Below are positions 1 through 7,070 of a stretch of 22,256 nt of DNA, in pieces. The DNA lies in NCBI GenBank assembly GCA_012035435.1, contig JAAUPH010000008.1, positions 1 through 22,256 of the forward strand. The letters are read 5' to 3'. Below the pieces are notes generated by a model that searched no databases, had not been told where the DNA came from, and was given only the letters and a program-made list of their open reading frames with translations. The translations under genes and the position numbers were made by a program. Within the stretch, counting starts at the first letter, position 1. The number at the start of each line of letters is the position of its first letter. The stretch comes from Sphingopyxis sp. GTDB taxonomy: Bacteria; Pseudomonadota; Alphaproteobacteria; Sphingomonadales; Sphingomonadaceae.

Positions 1-213
1 CGGCCCCCGAGCCGGGGTCCTGGCTTGTTGCCCACGCTCACGCCGCAGCACAAAGACGTGCAGCGGGAGGCACGCCGCACGCCACGCAGATGGGCGGCAG
101 GCAGGACAGCGGTTTCCCCCACGACAAAGGCGCAATTTGCAGGAGTTTGCACAGAGAGCGCAGGTCAAAGCGGCGGCCGCAGAGGGACCACGAGCGTCAG
201 TGGGCGGGATATG
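1..213. other. Left-edge stretch, no gene recognised
   Basis: Short open frames exist on both strands, but they are rich in Arg, Pro and Cys and look like GC-driven noise. I recognise no protein family, no RNA gene and no convincing promoter here. The stretch borders the repeat units that begin near 214. Confidence 0.4.
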
Positions 214-270
214 AGTTTAATATAGTGTCCCCGGAATCCTCCCTGTGTCCCCGGAATCCTCCCCGGAATT
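214..270 (+). repeat. RAYT-associated GTGTCCCCGGAAT repeats (left copy)
   Basis: The 13-mer GTGTCCCCGGAAT occurs at 225-237 and 245-257 with a 20-base period, and a third partial unit (CCCCGGAATT) ends at 270. The outer edge, TTTAATATAGTGTCC, matches the reverse complement of the right-hand copy at 2327-2354 with few mismatches. Such units are typical of sequences beside IS200-like REP-associated transposases, and a truncated transposase abuts this copy. A short hairpin follows, GTTGGG (274-279) with CCCAAC (288-293), although it lies inside the old transposase coding sequence and may be chance. Confidence 0.75.
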
Positions 271-450
271 CTGGTTGGGCATCAGCACCCAACTCCACAC
301 CGCCACGCCATGCGCGGCACACTGCACGGCGAGCAGATCGCGACAAGCAGCATAGTCGTCCGCGCCAAAAAACACTTGCTGACGCCCGTTGCCGCGCTGG
401 GTGACGTGGTGCGGAATGCCGGGAAGAACGAAGCGTGCAAGGCGGGCCAT
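217..450 (-). pseudogene. Truncated RAYT (Y1/HUH-type) transposase, N-terminal fragment
   Basis: The minus-strand frame starts at an ATG at 450. It begins with the signature of REP-associated tyrosine transposases (MARLARFVLPGIPHHVTQRG), continues with QQVFF and a DDY segment, and reaches WVLMPNQ. In intact members MPN is followed by the histidine-rich HUH metal-binding motif and later by the catalytic tyrosine. Here the family sequence stops at about residue 60, and the frame runs into the GTGTCCCCGGAAT repeats, giving an unrelated tail (NSGEDSGDTGRIPGTLY). The product therefore lacks the whole catalytic part and must be inactive. This is a deletion remnant of a transposase of roughly 150-250 residues. 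Assignment to the family is firm; the exact subgroup is not resolved. Confidence 0.8.
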
Positions 451-480
451 TGACCCGGTATCGCGCAGATGGTCACCTTC

Positions 481-508
481 GTCAATTTAATGCACTGTCA
501 CCGTAATT
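481..508 (+). repeat. Inner inverted repeat, left copy (28 bases)
   Basis: It starts GTCAATTTA and ends ACTGTCACCGTAATT. Aligned by hand with the reverse complement of 2327-2354, it matches at 22 of 28 positions without gaps, including the shared GTCAATTTA edge. It is therefore a diverged copy of the RAYT-associated unit in inverted orientation to the right copy. Together the two enclose the S41 peptidase gene. Confidence 0.6.
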
Positions 509-889
509 CAGGGTGGGCCTTGCGTGGTCAACGAAGGTGCCGAAGTTCGGGACTAATGGTTGGATGTCTGAACCTGGGACAAAGCCGCCAATCGGCACAG
601 CGTTCCGGAACGACCGCTTCCGCCGAAACCGGCAGTTTGTGAAGCAGAGAGGATGGTGCCGGTGAAGCCTGCAACTAGTCAGCAGCCGCCATGGCTCAGA
701 TCAGGCAGCAAATGGCGACTTTTCCCCACTTCTAGATAATGCCTGCCATTCCGCTATCGACCCCAAACAGGACACTCAGGCAACCTTTGCAAGCCAGCGG
801 GAACGGAAAGGACTAGTTCAAAAATTATCGCCCATCGCGTATGATCAGAGCTAAGTAAGTGCCTTCACTGAAGACATCGAGGCGCAAGA
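509..889. other. Non-coding leader of the S41 peptidase gene
   Basis: No conserved reading frame was found on either strand across this 381-base stretch. Its right end carries the candidate promoter listed separately and the ribosome-binding site GAGG (879-882) of the peptidase gene. Nothing else is recognised. Confidence 0.4.
817..845 (+). promoter_or_regulatory. Candidate sigma-70 promoter of the S41 gene
   Basis: TTCAAA (817-822) and TATGAT (840-845) are separated by 17 bases. The -10 is five of six to consensus and the -35 four of six. Transcription would start near 852, giving a leader of about 38 bases before the ATG at 890. This is a pattern match only. Confidence 0.35.
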
Positions 890-2143
890 ATGAGGATCGT
901 CACAAGAACCACTGGCTTGATCGGTGCCATATGCGCGTTGCTTTCCCAACCTGCGCAAGCGCAATCCTACGAGCAAGTCTTCGCTGACCTTGAGCGGGCC
1001 GTGACGGAGAATTTCTACGATCCGCATTTCGGCGGTCGCAATTGGCCCGAGATCGCCGATCGATATCGGCAAGAGGTGGCCAATGCCAAATCAGATGCCG
1101 AGTTTCAGCGTCTCGGGCAAAGGATGCTCAATGAACTGGGCGTATCGCACGTAGTTCTACACCTGCCCGGGACAAACCGACCCACCATGGGGCTCGGCGC
1201 GCGCTGGGAAAGGCTCGGATCAGACGACATCATTGTCGATATAGATCCTGCATCCGGCGCGCGCGCGGCTGGTCTCAGGATCGGTGACCGCATCCTCAAC
1301 CCTGATGCGATCCGCGGCCCACGGCAGGAAGCGGCGCTGCTGCAGGTGGAGCGATGCGATGGAAGTCGCACAGAATTGGCCGTTCCGAGGGAGTCTGCCT
1401 ATTGGCCGCCACGCGAGAAGACGATCTCGTGGAGCGTCCTGCGGCGCGGGGACGGTCGGTCGATCGGCTACATCCGTGCTGATCGTTTCAGCGATGATGC
1501 CGCCGGATTGATCGACGAAGCAATGGAAACGGTCGGATCGACCGACGGCCTGCTGATCGATATCCGCAACAACAGCGGTGGCAATGCTTCTGCACTGCGA
1601 CTGCTGGGATACTTCGCCGATCCTGGCCCCGCCATCGCCTTGCTGTCGCGACCCTTCCTGGAAAAGCTTGACGGCCCGGTAAAGGCATCGGACCTGACCG
1701 ATATCCTCCGCGTGTCACGCGCCTATACGACCGAGGCGATCTTCGACGCCGTCGGGCAGGGGCAAGGTGCCGTCATGCTGATGATCGAAGACCTGGGTGA
1801 GCGGCGATATCGCAAGCCTGTCGTGGTGCTGATCGGGCCGGAAACGGGAAGCGCGGCGGAAGGGTTCGCCTGGGGCGCACGGGAACAGACGAGCGCCGTT
1901 CTGGTCGGTCGCGACACCGCTGGCGCCCTGCTCAGTTCCCAGCCCTTCGATCTATCCTTCGGGTGGCGAGTGACATTGCCAGTGCACGGTAACTGGGGGC
2001 CGGATGGACGCGATTTCGGGGATCGCGCTGTCCCGCCTCATGTCACCACCACGCTGACCCGTGAAGCGGTGTGCCGTAGCGAGGATATCGACCTGGCGAT
2101 CGCTACAGGCGTGCTTGAAAAGGCCTGGAGAGACGGTCAATGA
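890..2143 (+). CDS. Secreted S41 family serine peptidase
   Basis: The product has 417 residues. Residues 1-23 form a signal peptide (basic start, hydrophobic core, AQA cleavage), so it is exported. A helical N-terminal region (about 30-85) is followed by a PDZ-like region (about 98-165, with GLRIGDRIL). The S41 core follows, with the substrate-binding motif IRNNSGGN (225-232) and the nucleophile in ETGSAAEGFA (Ser321). The lysine seen about 25 residues after the serine in CtpA-type enzymes is not evident. His87 in GVSHVVL could be the base, as in tricorn-like S41 members; this is inference. The start is supported by GAGG seven bases upstream. The gene is alone and enclosed by inverted RAYT-type repeats, suggesting it moved as cargo. 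Its substrate cannot be told. Confidence 0.88.
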   Translation: MRIVTRTTGLIGAICALLSQPAQAQSYEQVFADLERAVTENFYDPHFGGRNWPEIADRYRQEVANAKSDAEFQRLGQRMLNELGVSHVVLHLPGTNRPTMGLGARWERLGSDDIIVDIDPASGARAAGLRIGDRILNPDAIRGPRQEAALLQVERCDGSRTELAVPRESAYWPPREKTISWSVLRRGDGRSIGYIRADRFSDDAAGLIDEAMETVGSTDGLLIDIRNNSGGNASALRLLGYFADPGPAIALLSRPFLEKLDGPVKASDLTDILRVSRAYTTEAIFDAVGQGQGAVMLMIEDLGERRYRKPVVVLIGPETGSAAEGFAWGAREQTSAVLVGRDTAGALLSSQPFDLSFGWRVTLPVHGNWGPDGRDFGDRAVPPHVTTTLTREAVCRSEDIDLAIATGVLEKAWRDGQ

Positions 2144-2210
2144 CGATAGGAACGCAGCAGCACATATCGCGCGCTTGACGGCGCACCGGCCCCTTTCACT
2201 TTCCGAACTC

Positions 2211-2234
2211 TGGGGTCAGCATTGTCCTGCCCCA
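2211..2234 (+). terminator. Possible hairpin after the S41 gene
   Basis: TGGGGTCAG pairs with CTGCCCCA with one bulged base and a seven-base loop. It lies 67 bases after the peptidase stop. No T-run follows, so termination is uncertain. Confidence 0.25.
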
Positions 2235-2309
2235 ACTTACCATCGGGGTCGGGCGGTAGCCATCAACTTACGCCTCGTTGAAGGCCGACTGTCGCGGAGC
2301 CACACAAAA

Positions 2310-2354
2310 ATTCCGGGGACACCAAAAATTCCGGGGACACTATACTAAATTGAC
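2310..2354 (-). repeat. RAYT-associated repeats (right copy, inverted)
   Basis: Two units of ATTCCGGGGACAC lie at 2310-2322 and 2328-2340 with an 18-base period. They are followed by TATACTAAATTGAC. The orientation is opposite to the copies at 214-270 and 481-508. The outer 28 bases (2327-2354) are the inverted partner of 481-508. Confidence 0.75.
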
Positions 2355-2469
2355 GTCGAGCTCATTCTATAGCTTGTTCACTTGGTCAGTACCCGGTGCG
2401 AGTTCAATATGATGCCGCCGGAATCCGTGGTGCTTGCGGCCGGTCGCTCCGCTGCCTAGACGCTGCGCC

Positions 2470-3186
2470 ATGACTGCGTATAAATCCGGCGATCCGACGA
2501 CGATCAACCGCCTTTATGGCCGCGCCAAGGGCAAGCCTTTGCGCGCGGGACAGGCCGATCTGGTCGATCGCCTGTTGCCCCAGATCGCGGTCCCTGTTGA
2601 CGGTCCGGTGACCGCGGAACGCCTGTTCGGCTATGATCGCCCGCTGCATTTCGAAATTGGCTTTGGCGGCGGTGAACATATGGCCGCGCGCGCCGACATG
2701 CTGCCCGATCATGGCTTTATCGGCGCCGAACCCTTTATCAACGGCGTCGCGCAGGCGCTGGTCCATGTCGCGGGTGATCATGGCGCGGCGCTCCCGCTTG
2801 CCAATGTCCGCATCCATCATGGCGACGCGCTCGACGTGCTGCGCCGCATTCCCGACGGCAGTTTAAGCTTCGTCTATCTGCTCCACCCCGACCCGTGGCC
2901 CAAGGCGCGCCATGCCAAGCGGCGGATGATGAACTCCGGGCCGGTGCAGATGATCGCCGACAAGCTGAAGCCCGGCGGCGAGTTTCGCTTTGGCACCGAC
3001 CACGCCGTCTATGTCGCCCACGCGCTGATGGTGATGCGCGGGTTTAGGGACGAATTTGAATGGCTGTGCGAAGGCCCCAGCGATTTCCTGAACCGGCCCA
3101 AAGGCTGGCCCGAAACCCGCTACGAGGCCAAGGCGCGCAATGTCTATGGCCACGAGGTCTGGTACTTCCGATACCGGCGAATTTAG
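2470..3186 (+). CDS. trmB: tRNA (guanine-N7-)-methyltransferase TrmB
   Basis: This 238-residue SAM-dependent enzyme would make m7G46 in the variable loop of tRNAs. Visible landmarks are the SAM-binding loop EIGFGGGEH, the acidic end of the following strand (GAEPF), the conserved HPDPWPKARHAKRRM segment, and the C-terminal GTDH and TRYEAKA motifs. Length fits the family. I chose the ATG at 2470 (MTAYKSGDPTT). An in-frame TTG at 2434 would add residues rich in Pro and Arg that do not look like the family. It is a core gene and so probably marks the native chromosome between the repeat-bounded segment and the integrase. No frameshift is seen. Confidence 0.95.
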   Translation: MTAYKSGDPTTINRLYGRAKGKPLRAGQADLVDRLLPQIAVPVDGPVTAERLFGYDRPLHFEIGFGGGEHMAARADMLPDHGFIGAEPFINGVAQALVHVAGDHGAALPLANVRIHHGDALDVLRRIPDGSLSFVYLLHPDPWPKARHAKRRMMNSGPVQMIADKLKPGGEFRFGTDHAVYVAHALMVMRGFRDEFEWLCEGPSDFLNRPKGWPETRYEAKARNVYGHEVWYFRYRRI

Positions 3187-3269
3187 ATCAATCACATACC
3201 CCGTAAAATGACGATGTTTCAATGACTTAAATCGAAATGCGCCGCCGCCTGCCGCCGCTGATTTCCGTT

Positions 3270-3289
3270 CCGGTGATTGCCCGGTGATT
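3270..3289 (+). repeat. Tandem CCGGTGATT pair before the integrase
   Basis: CCGGTGATT occurs at 3270-3278 and again at 3281-3289, an 11-base period, just ahead of the integrase start. It could be an arm-type integrase site or an attachment-site piece, but a second att copy was not found in the window. Confidence 0.3.
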
Positions 3290-3314
3290 ACTTTTCTGGT
3301 ACATGAGGTTCGTC

Positions 3315-4553
3315 ATGGCCACCGGAAAAATCACCAAGCGAACTCTCGACGCGCTTCAGTCCGGCGCCGTCAGCGGGTTCCTTTGGGATGACGAACTGAA
3401 GGGGTTCGGGCTCAAAGTTACGGCAGGCGGATCGGCGTCCTACGTCATCCAATACCGGATGGGTGGTCGTGAGGCGAAGACGCGTCGTTACACGATCGGC
3501 GGTCATGGTTCGCCGTGGACGCCTTTCACAGCCCGTGAGGAGGCAACGAGACTCCTCCGCCTCGTCGCCCAAGGGATCGACCCAGTAGAATCGGACAAGC
3601 AGCGACGGCGCGAGGCTGTCGACCTTGCCTTTTCCAACTACGCTGATCGGTTCGCAGCGGACTGCAAAGGGAAAGGTTGGTCGACGCTGGTAACTCGATC
3701 ACTTCATCTGCACGTCAAGCCCGTGCTTAGGGACAAGGCCCTCCCCACAATCACGCGCATTGATGTCGTTGCCGTGTTCGATCGGATGCCCCTCGAACAG
3801 GCCGCTAATCGTCGCAATGTGTTCGCGGTGCTGAGGCGGTTATTTCGCTGGGCGGTCAGTCGTGGCGACATCGACAGAAGCCCGATGGAAGGCATGGAGA
3901 CGCCGAAAGCCGTTAAACCGCGCGAACGCTGGCTGAGCGACACCGAGCTTGCACGGGTGTGGCTCCAGGCCCCGCACTGCCACAAAGCCTTCGGTCCAAT
4001 TGTACGTTTACTGATTGCGACGGGCCAGCGTCGGGAGGAAATCACCGGATTGCATTGGGACGAACTCGACAGAGACCAACGTGAATTGCGACTCGCCGGC
4101 GTGCGGACCAAAAACGGAGAACCAACGACGGTCCCACTTAACGATCTTGCTGTCGCGGAAATCGACAGAGTTGCAAAGGGCGACCGCTGGCCGAAGCGCG
4201 GTCGTGTATTTCCGACTTCGACCGGTGCTGCATTCACCGGGCATGCGAAAGGCAAAGCGACGCTGGACAAGCGAGTAGCGCGAGATGGGGGCGATGACGT
4301 GCCTCCTTGGCGGCTTCACGACCTGCGCCGCACTCTTGCAACCGGGTTCCAGAGATTAGGCGTACGGTTCGAGGTAACCGAAGCCGTCCTCAATCACGTT
4401 GGAGGATCTCGCTCGGGCGTTGCCGGTGTGTATCAGAGACACGACTGGAAGCCGGAAAAGCGAGCAGCGGTGGACGCGTGGAATGATCACCTTCTCGCGT
4501 GCATCAAGTCGGTCAGTGCGTCGAAGTCCGCAAAAGGCTCTACGATTTCGTAG
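3315..4553 (+). CDS. P4-type tyrosine recombinase / integrase
   Basis: The product is a 412-residue site-specific recombinase of genomic islands and prophages. An N-terminal arm-DNA-binding domain (DUF4102 type, about residues 1-95: TKRTLDALQSG, FLWDDELKGFGLKV) is followed by a core-binding helical domain (about 100-195) and the catalytic domain. The catalytic set is complete: Arg in TGQRREEI (239), Lys in RTKNG (266), HDLRRT (His335, Arg338), His in NHVGG (361) and the nucleophile Tyr in GVYQRHDW (373). The ATG at 3315 is preferred because GAGG lies six bases upstream. An in-frame ATG at 3303 adds four residues and has no such site. It lies directly after trmB in the same direction. No clear cargo follows, only decayed genes, so it may be the last working piece of an eroded island. 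Confidence 0.92.
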   Translation: MATGKITKRTLDALQSGAVSGFLWDDELKGFGLKVTAGGSASYVIQYRMGGREAKTRRYTIGGHGSPWTPFTAREEATRLLRLVAQGIDPVESDKQRRREAVDLAFSNYADRFAADCKGKGWSTLVTRSLHLHVKPVLRDKALPTITRIDVVAVFDRMPLEQAANRRNVFAVLRRLFRWAVSRGDIDRSPMEGMETPKAVKPRERWLSDTELARVWLQAPHCHKAFGPIVRLLIATGQRREEITGLHWDELDRDQRELRLAGVRTKNGEPTTVPLNDLAVAEIDRVAKGDRWPKRGRVFPTSTGAAFTGHAKGKATLDKRVARDGGDDVPPWRLHDLRRTLATGFQRLGVRFEVTEAVLNHVGGSRSGVAGVYQRHDWKPEKRAAVDAWNDHLLACIKSVSASKSAKGSTIS

Positions 4554-4732
4554 AAGTGGCGGTCGTTGGCGTTCGTTCGAAACGACGGAATGGTGCCCCG
4601 TGCAAGATAAAGTTAACGAATACGTGTCGCCGTTTGTGCTACGATAATCTAGGTTTTTAGTCCCGCAGATTGGTGATACGGGTCGAGTTGTAATCGATGT
4701 GGCTCGGTAGTCCAGATGCGTGCGACGTGGCG
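4554..4732. other. Integrase 3' flank, no gene recognised
   Basis: No conserved product is seen. A minus-strand frame from the S41 remnant runs on into this stretch and stops at 4649-4651 (tail HRLQLDPYHQSAGLKT), but family resemblance ends near 4733. A GTTCGTTCGAAACGAC partial inverted repeat follows the integrase stop. A T-arm-like GGTCGAG string near 4681 does not extend into a tRNA. Confidence 0.4.
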
Positions 4733-5022
4733 GAACGAGCTGCCAGTGATGGCGTGAGAATCCGCCAGCGAGACCAGTCGCTTTTTAGCATAGGCCAGAA
4801 GCGTGCGTTCATCATGAACTCCTTGGCGTTTGGCCGTCAGAACATCTTATTGCGGCACTTGGCGGCCCGGCAGATTGTCCAGATAGGCGTAGTTTTTGGC
4901 AATCTTCACGTCGAGGTCGCGGGCAGCTAGGCGATAGTCGTTCTCGGCGGTCGCGGCGCAGAGCAGGGCATCGTGGCAGCAGCCAGCAGGAAAAGCCTTG
5001 CGGCAATTACCCGGGAAAGCAA
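4733..5022 (-). pseudogene. S41 peptidase, N-terminal remnant (frameshift, stop, truncated)
   Basis: Read on the minus strand, a possible TTG start at 5022 leads into a signal-peptide-like stretch (VIAARLFLLAAATMPCSA). A one-base loss at about 4953-4958 then shifts the frame to ATAENDYRLAARDLDVKI, AKNYAYLDNLPG and VPQ. An in-frame TAA (4847-4849) replaces a sense codon before DVLTAKRQGVHDE, RTLLAYAKKRLVSLADSHAI and TGSSF. The NYAYLDxLPG and SLADxHAITGSSF strings resemble, from memory, the N-terminal region of secreted S41 peptidases of sphingomonads. After TGSSF the family sequence ends near 4733. The PDZ-like and catalytic parts are absent. Family assignment is moderate because it rests on recall of short motifs; that the stretch is broken coding DNA is clearer. 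Confidence 0.55.
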
Positions 5023-5137
5023 AAAATCAGCGCTTTCCTCCCCGTTCCGCCACCAATGCAACAGGGAGACTATAAAGGCACCAGCGTCATCTTTTCCAGC
5101 GGTATGTCGATCACGACTATCCATCCGCGGGCGCTCA

Positions 5138-5209
5138 TTAGGGGGCTGATGCCCATCCGGTAGCTGTCGCGCCGCCGATCAAAATGCCTCTTCGATATCC
5201 TCCATCCAT
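5138..5209 (-). pseudogene. Tat-signal-like 23-codon stub
   Basis: An ATG at 5209 opens MDGGYRRGILIGGATATG and the frame stops at 5138. The twin arginine followed by a hydrophobic, Gly/Ala-rich stretch looks like the start of a Tat-exported enzyme. Following bases in another frame encode GWIVVIDIPLEKM, which weakly recalls the early region of molybdenum hydroxylase large subunits (IorB type). It lies 41 bases after the MOSC gene stop on the same strand. MOSC proteins handle molybdenum cofactor or sulfur, so a molybdoenzyme remnant would fit, but this is inference from very little sequence. Confidence 0.3.
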
Positions 5210-5250
5210 TCGGACTTCTTTCGAACGGTTGGCTTCCGACGATTTGGGCT

Positions 5251-5966
5251 TCAAGGCCCAACGATTCTCACTTTGTCACCTTCGCGGAGGACACCAGGCC
5301 GTGCAACCGAGGCATACATTGTGAAGGCGTTTCCGAAACTCTGCGCAACGGTGCGTAGAACCTTTGCGTCGCGCTTGGCCGTATCTGGGTCTATCGTGAT
5401 CATGGCGCAGCGCGGCGCCCCATAAGCGATCAGCAGTTCAGCGCCGCCGGCCTCGCCGAAACCGATCCGCTGCCCTTGCCATGCCTCGTCCAGGCAATCG
5501 CTCTCAACAATTATGTTCGTTCGGAACCGGCGTCGATCGAGCGATGCACCATGCACTGTGTCCAGTTTCTTCAAGCTCGCGGTCGTCACGATCGAAACGG
5601 GCATCAGATCATAAGCGCCGATACCAAGTTGCATCAGATTTAGCGGTTCTCCGGTCTCTGCCTCCAGTGCTGCGATGAGTCCCGGATCGCTGAGCGAAAG
5701 CGCCATGCCGTCAGGAGGAACAACCGTTACCTTCGAGTTGCGGGGAGATTCAGGATCGTCATACGTCGCTCGGTAAAGTACCAAGTCCGAAAAATCGCGC
5801 GCCGTTAACCATGGGAAACGTGTTGTATTTCGACGACGCACCAACCCATATTGCCGGTCGCCCTCCAACCCTTGCCAGTCCATCTCGGCGACCGGCATCC
5901 GCTCCCCCGCCATCGATTTACCGGATATCGCACGATCTCCAGAACGCGCCCGAGAATTTCGTTCAT
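5251..5966 (-). pseudogene. MOSC domain protein with one-base frameshift near its start
   Basis: The main frame (220 residues from an internal ATG at 5913) contains GLEGDRQYGLVRR, DRRRFRTNIIVE and APRCAMITIDPDT. These are typical of MOSC proteins, which move sulfur or use molybdenum cofactor; the conserved Cys is in PRCAM. The true start appears to be the ATG at 5966, giving MNEILGRVLEIVRYPV, the usual RYPVKSM opening of the beta-barrel MOSC_N part. One A is missing from an AAA codon at 5917-5919, so Lys-Ser-Met is read as Asn-Arg-Trp and the frame is lost. Repairing that base gives 238 residues. If the deletion is real, a shortened protein from the internal ATG might still form. The C-terminal part looks intact. 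Confidence 0.8.
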
Positions 5967-6032
5967 TGATGATGTAGCCTTGTTGTGATTGCCAAAAAAA
6001 GCGTCGACGCGATCTCCCGGGAGAACGAAGGA

Positions 6033-6313
6033 TCAGCGCTCATCACCAAGGACCAGCTCCAGGGCAGCAGGCAGTCTCGCAAGCAACCGGGTGACCCGCT
6101 GGCGCGGCGTATCGTGGGTCCGGAAACCGACGAGGATATCAGGCTCGATACCATCGAGCTCATTGCGGCCATCCCTCCTGAATCGGGCACAGTCAGGCAT
6201 AAGCAGCGTGGCGCCGCTGTTGGCGAGGGTCACATCCTCGCGGGGCATCGTCCAGCCACATCCGGCGCCTGTGAAGGCGCTCCGATGACAAGGGCCTTTG
6301 GCGCATGCGCCAT
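6033..6313 (-). pseudogene. S41 peptidase, C-terminal remnant
   Basis: In one minus-strand frame there is APKALVIGAPS. After a one-base deletion at about 6271-6275 the next frame continues TGAGCGWTMPRED, VTLANSGATLLMPDCARFRRDG and NELDGIEPDILVGFRT. These match, from memory, the end of the catalytic domain and the C-terminus of secreted S41 peptidases. The catalytic serine, the PDZ-like region and the N-terminus are missing; the join to foreign sequence lies between about 6300 and the sigma-factor stop at 6350. It precedes the MOSC gene on the same strand. It may belong to the same family as the N-terminal remnant at 4733-5022, but the two halves are in the wrong order for a simple split gene. 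Confidence 0.65.
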
Positions 6314-6349
6314 GGATCATCCTTTGGCATAAAGACGGAGTCACGGGCA

Positions 6350-6879
6350 TCAATCCGCCTCCCACGCTTCTTTGACGGCCAGGACGGCTTTATAGGCCTT
6401 TTGCAAATGCTTCTCCACGGTGGCCAAGCTGATGCTCATATCGTTCGCGATGCTCTTTTGCGGCACGCCGTCGATCCGGAACCGCCGGAAATGGTGATCG
6501 TCGGTTCGCCCAGTTCGTCGATTGCGCCCGTCACCCGCGCCAGCATGTCCAGCGCGGCCAGCCTGTCGTCGGCACCGGGCTCATTTGAATTCCCAAAGGC
6601 CGTGCCGCCATGAACATCCGACCAGTCGCGTTCGCGCGCGCTCCGCTGGGTTGCCGCACGATGATGATCGATCATCAAATTGTTTGCGATCCGAAAAAGA
6701 TAGGACCGCGGATTGGCGATCGGACTGCGGCTTTGTGCGGCGGCACGCAACCAAGCTTCCTGAAGCAGATCCTCTGCATTCTCTCCTGCACCCCGCGCGC
6801 GTAGAAACCGCAGCAGGGGTTCGCGGTTGGCGACAAGGACAGCTTCAAGTCCACTGGGGAAGGTGCCGACATCGGTCAT
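6350..6879 (-). pseudogene. FecI-like ECF sigma factor, frameshifted in region 4
   Basis: The frame starts at the ATG at 6879. Sigma region 2 is clear (EPLLRFLRARG, AEDLLQEAWLRA, NPRSYLFRIANNLMIDHHR). The frame is then lost after ELGEP because a T is missing from a short T-run (6489-6491 on the plus strand). The next frame resumes with FRRFRIDGVPQKSIANDM, SISLATVEKHLQKAYKAV and stops at 6350, which is a normal region 4 helix-turn-helix. Repaired, it has 176 residues, the usual length. As written, the 147-residue product lacks region 4 and could not recognise a -35 element. FecI-type factors normally sit before fecR and a TonB receptor; neither is here, and an S41 remnant follows directly, suggesting a deletion downstream. 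Confidence 0.85.
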
Positions 6880-7070
6880 CGCGCCGCCCTTGCTACCCGC
6901 TCACCTTTATCGATGCTGAATGAACGGTCTTTGCGTTAGCCTTGCCCCCTGGTCTTTTGAGGCCAAGGCGGCATGATGATGAAATCGGTGGATGGCGCAG
7001 AACCGTCACACGTCCATCCTCCCCAAATCGAGATGCCATCGTTATGCCCGCAAGGGGGGGTGAGACTCAA

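Noticed and set aside
2434..2469. TTG start extending trmB by 12 codons
   Set aside because: The added residues (MRPVAPLPRRCA) do not resemble TrmB, and the ATG at 2470 gives the expected N-terminus.
4649..4732. tRNA or attachment-site-like string near GGTCGAG
   Set aside because: No acceptor stem, anticodon arm or CCA end could be folded around it.
6934..6975. GCCTTG/CAAGGC hairpin before the sigma gene as a terminator
   Set aside because: The stem is only six base pairs with a long loop and no T-run.
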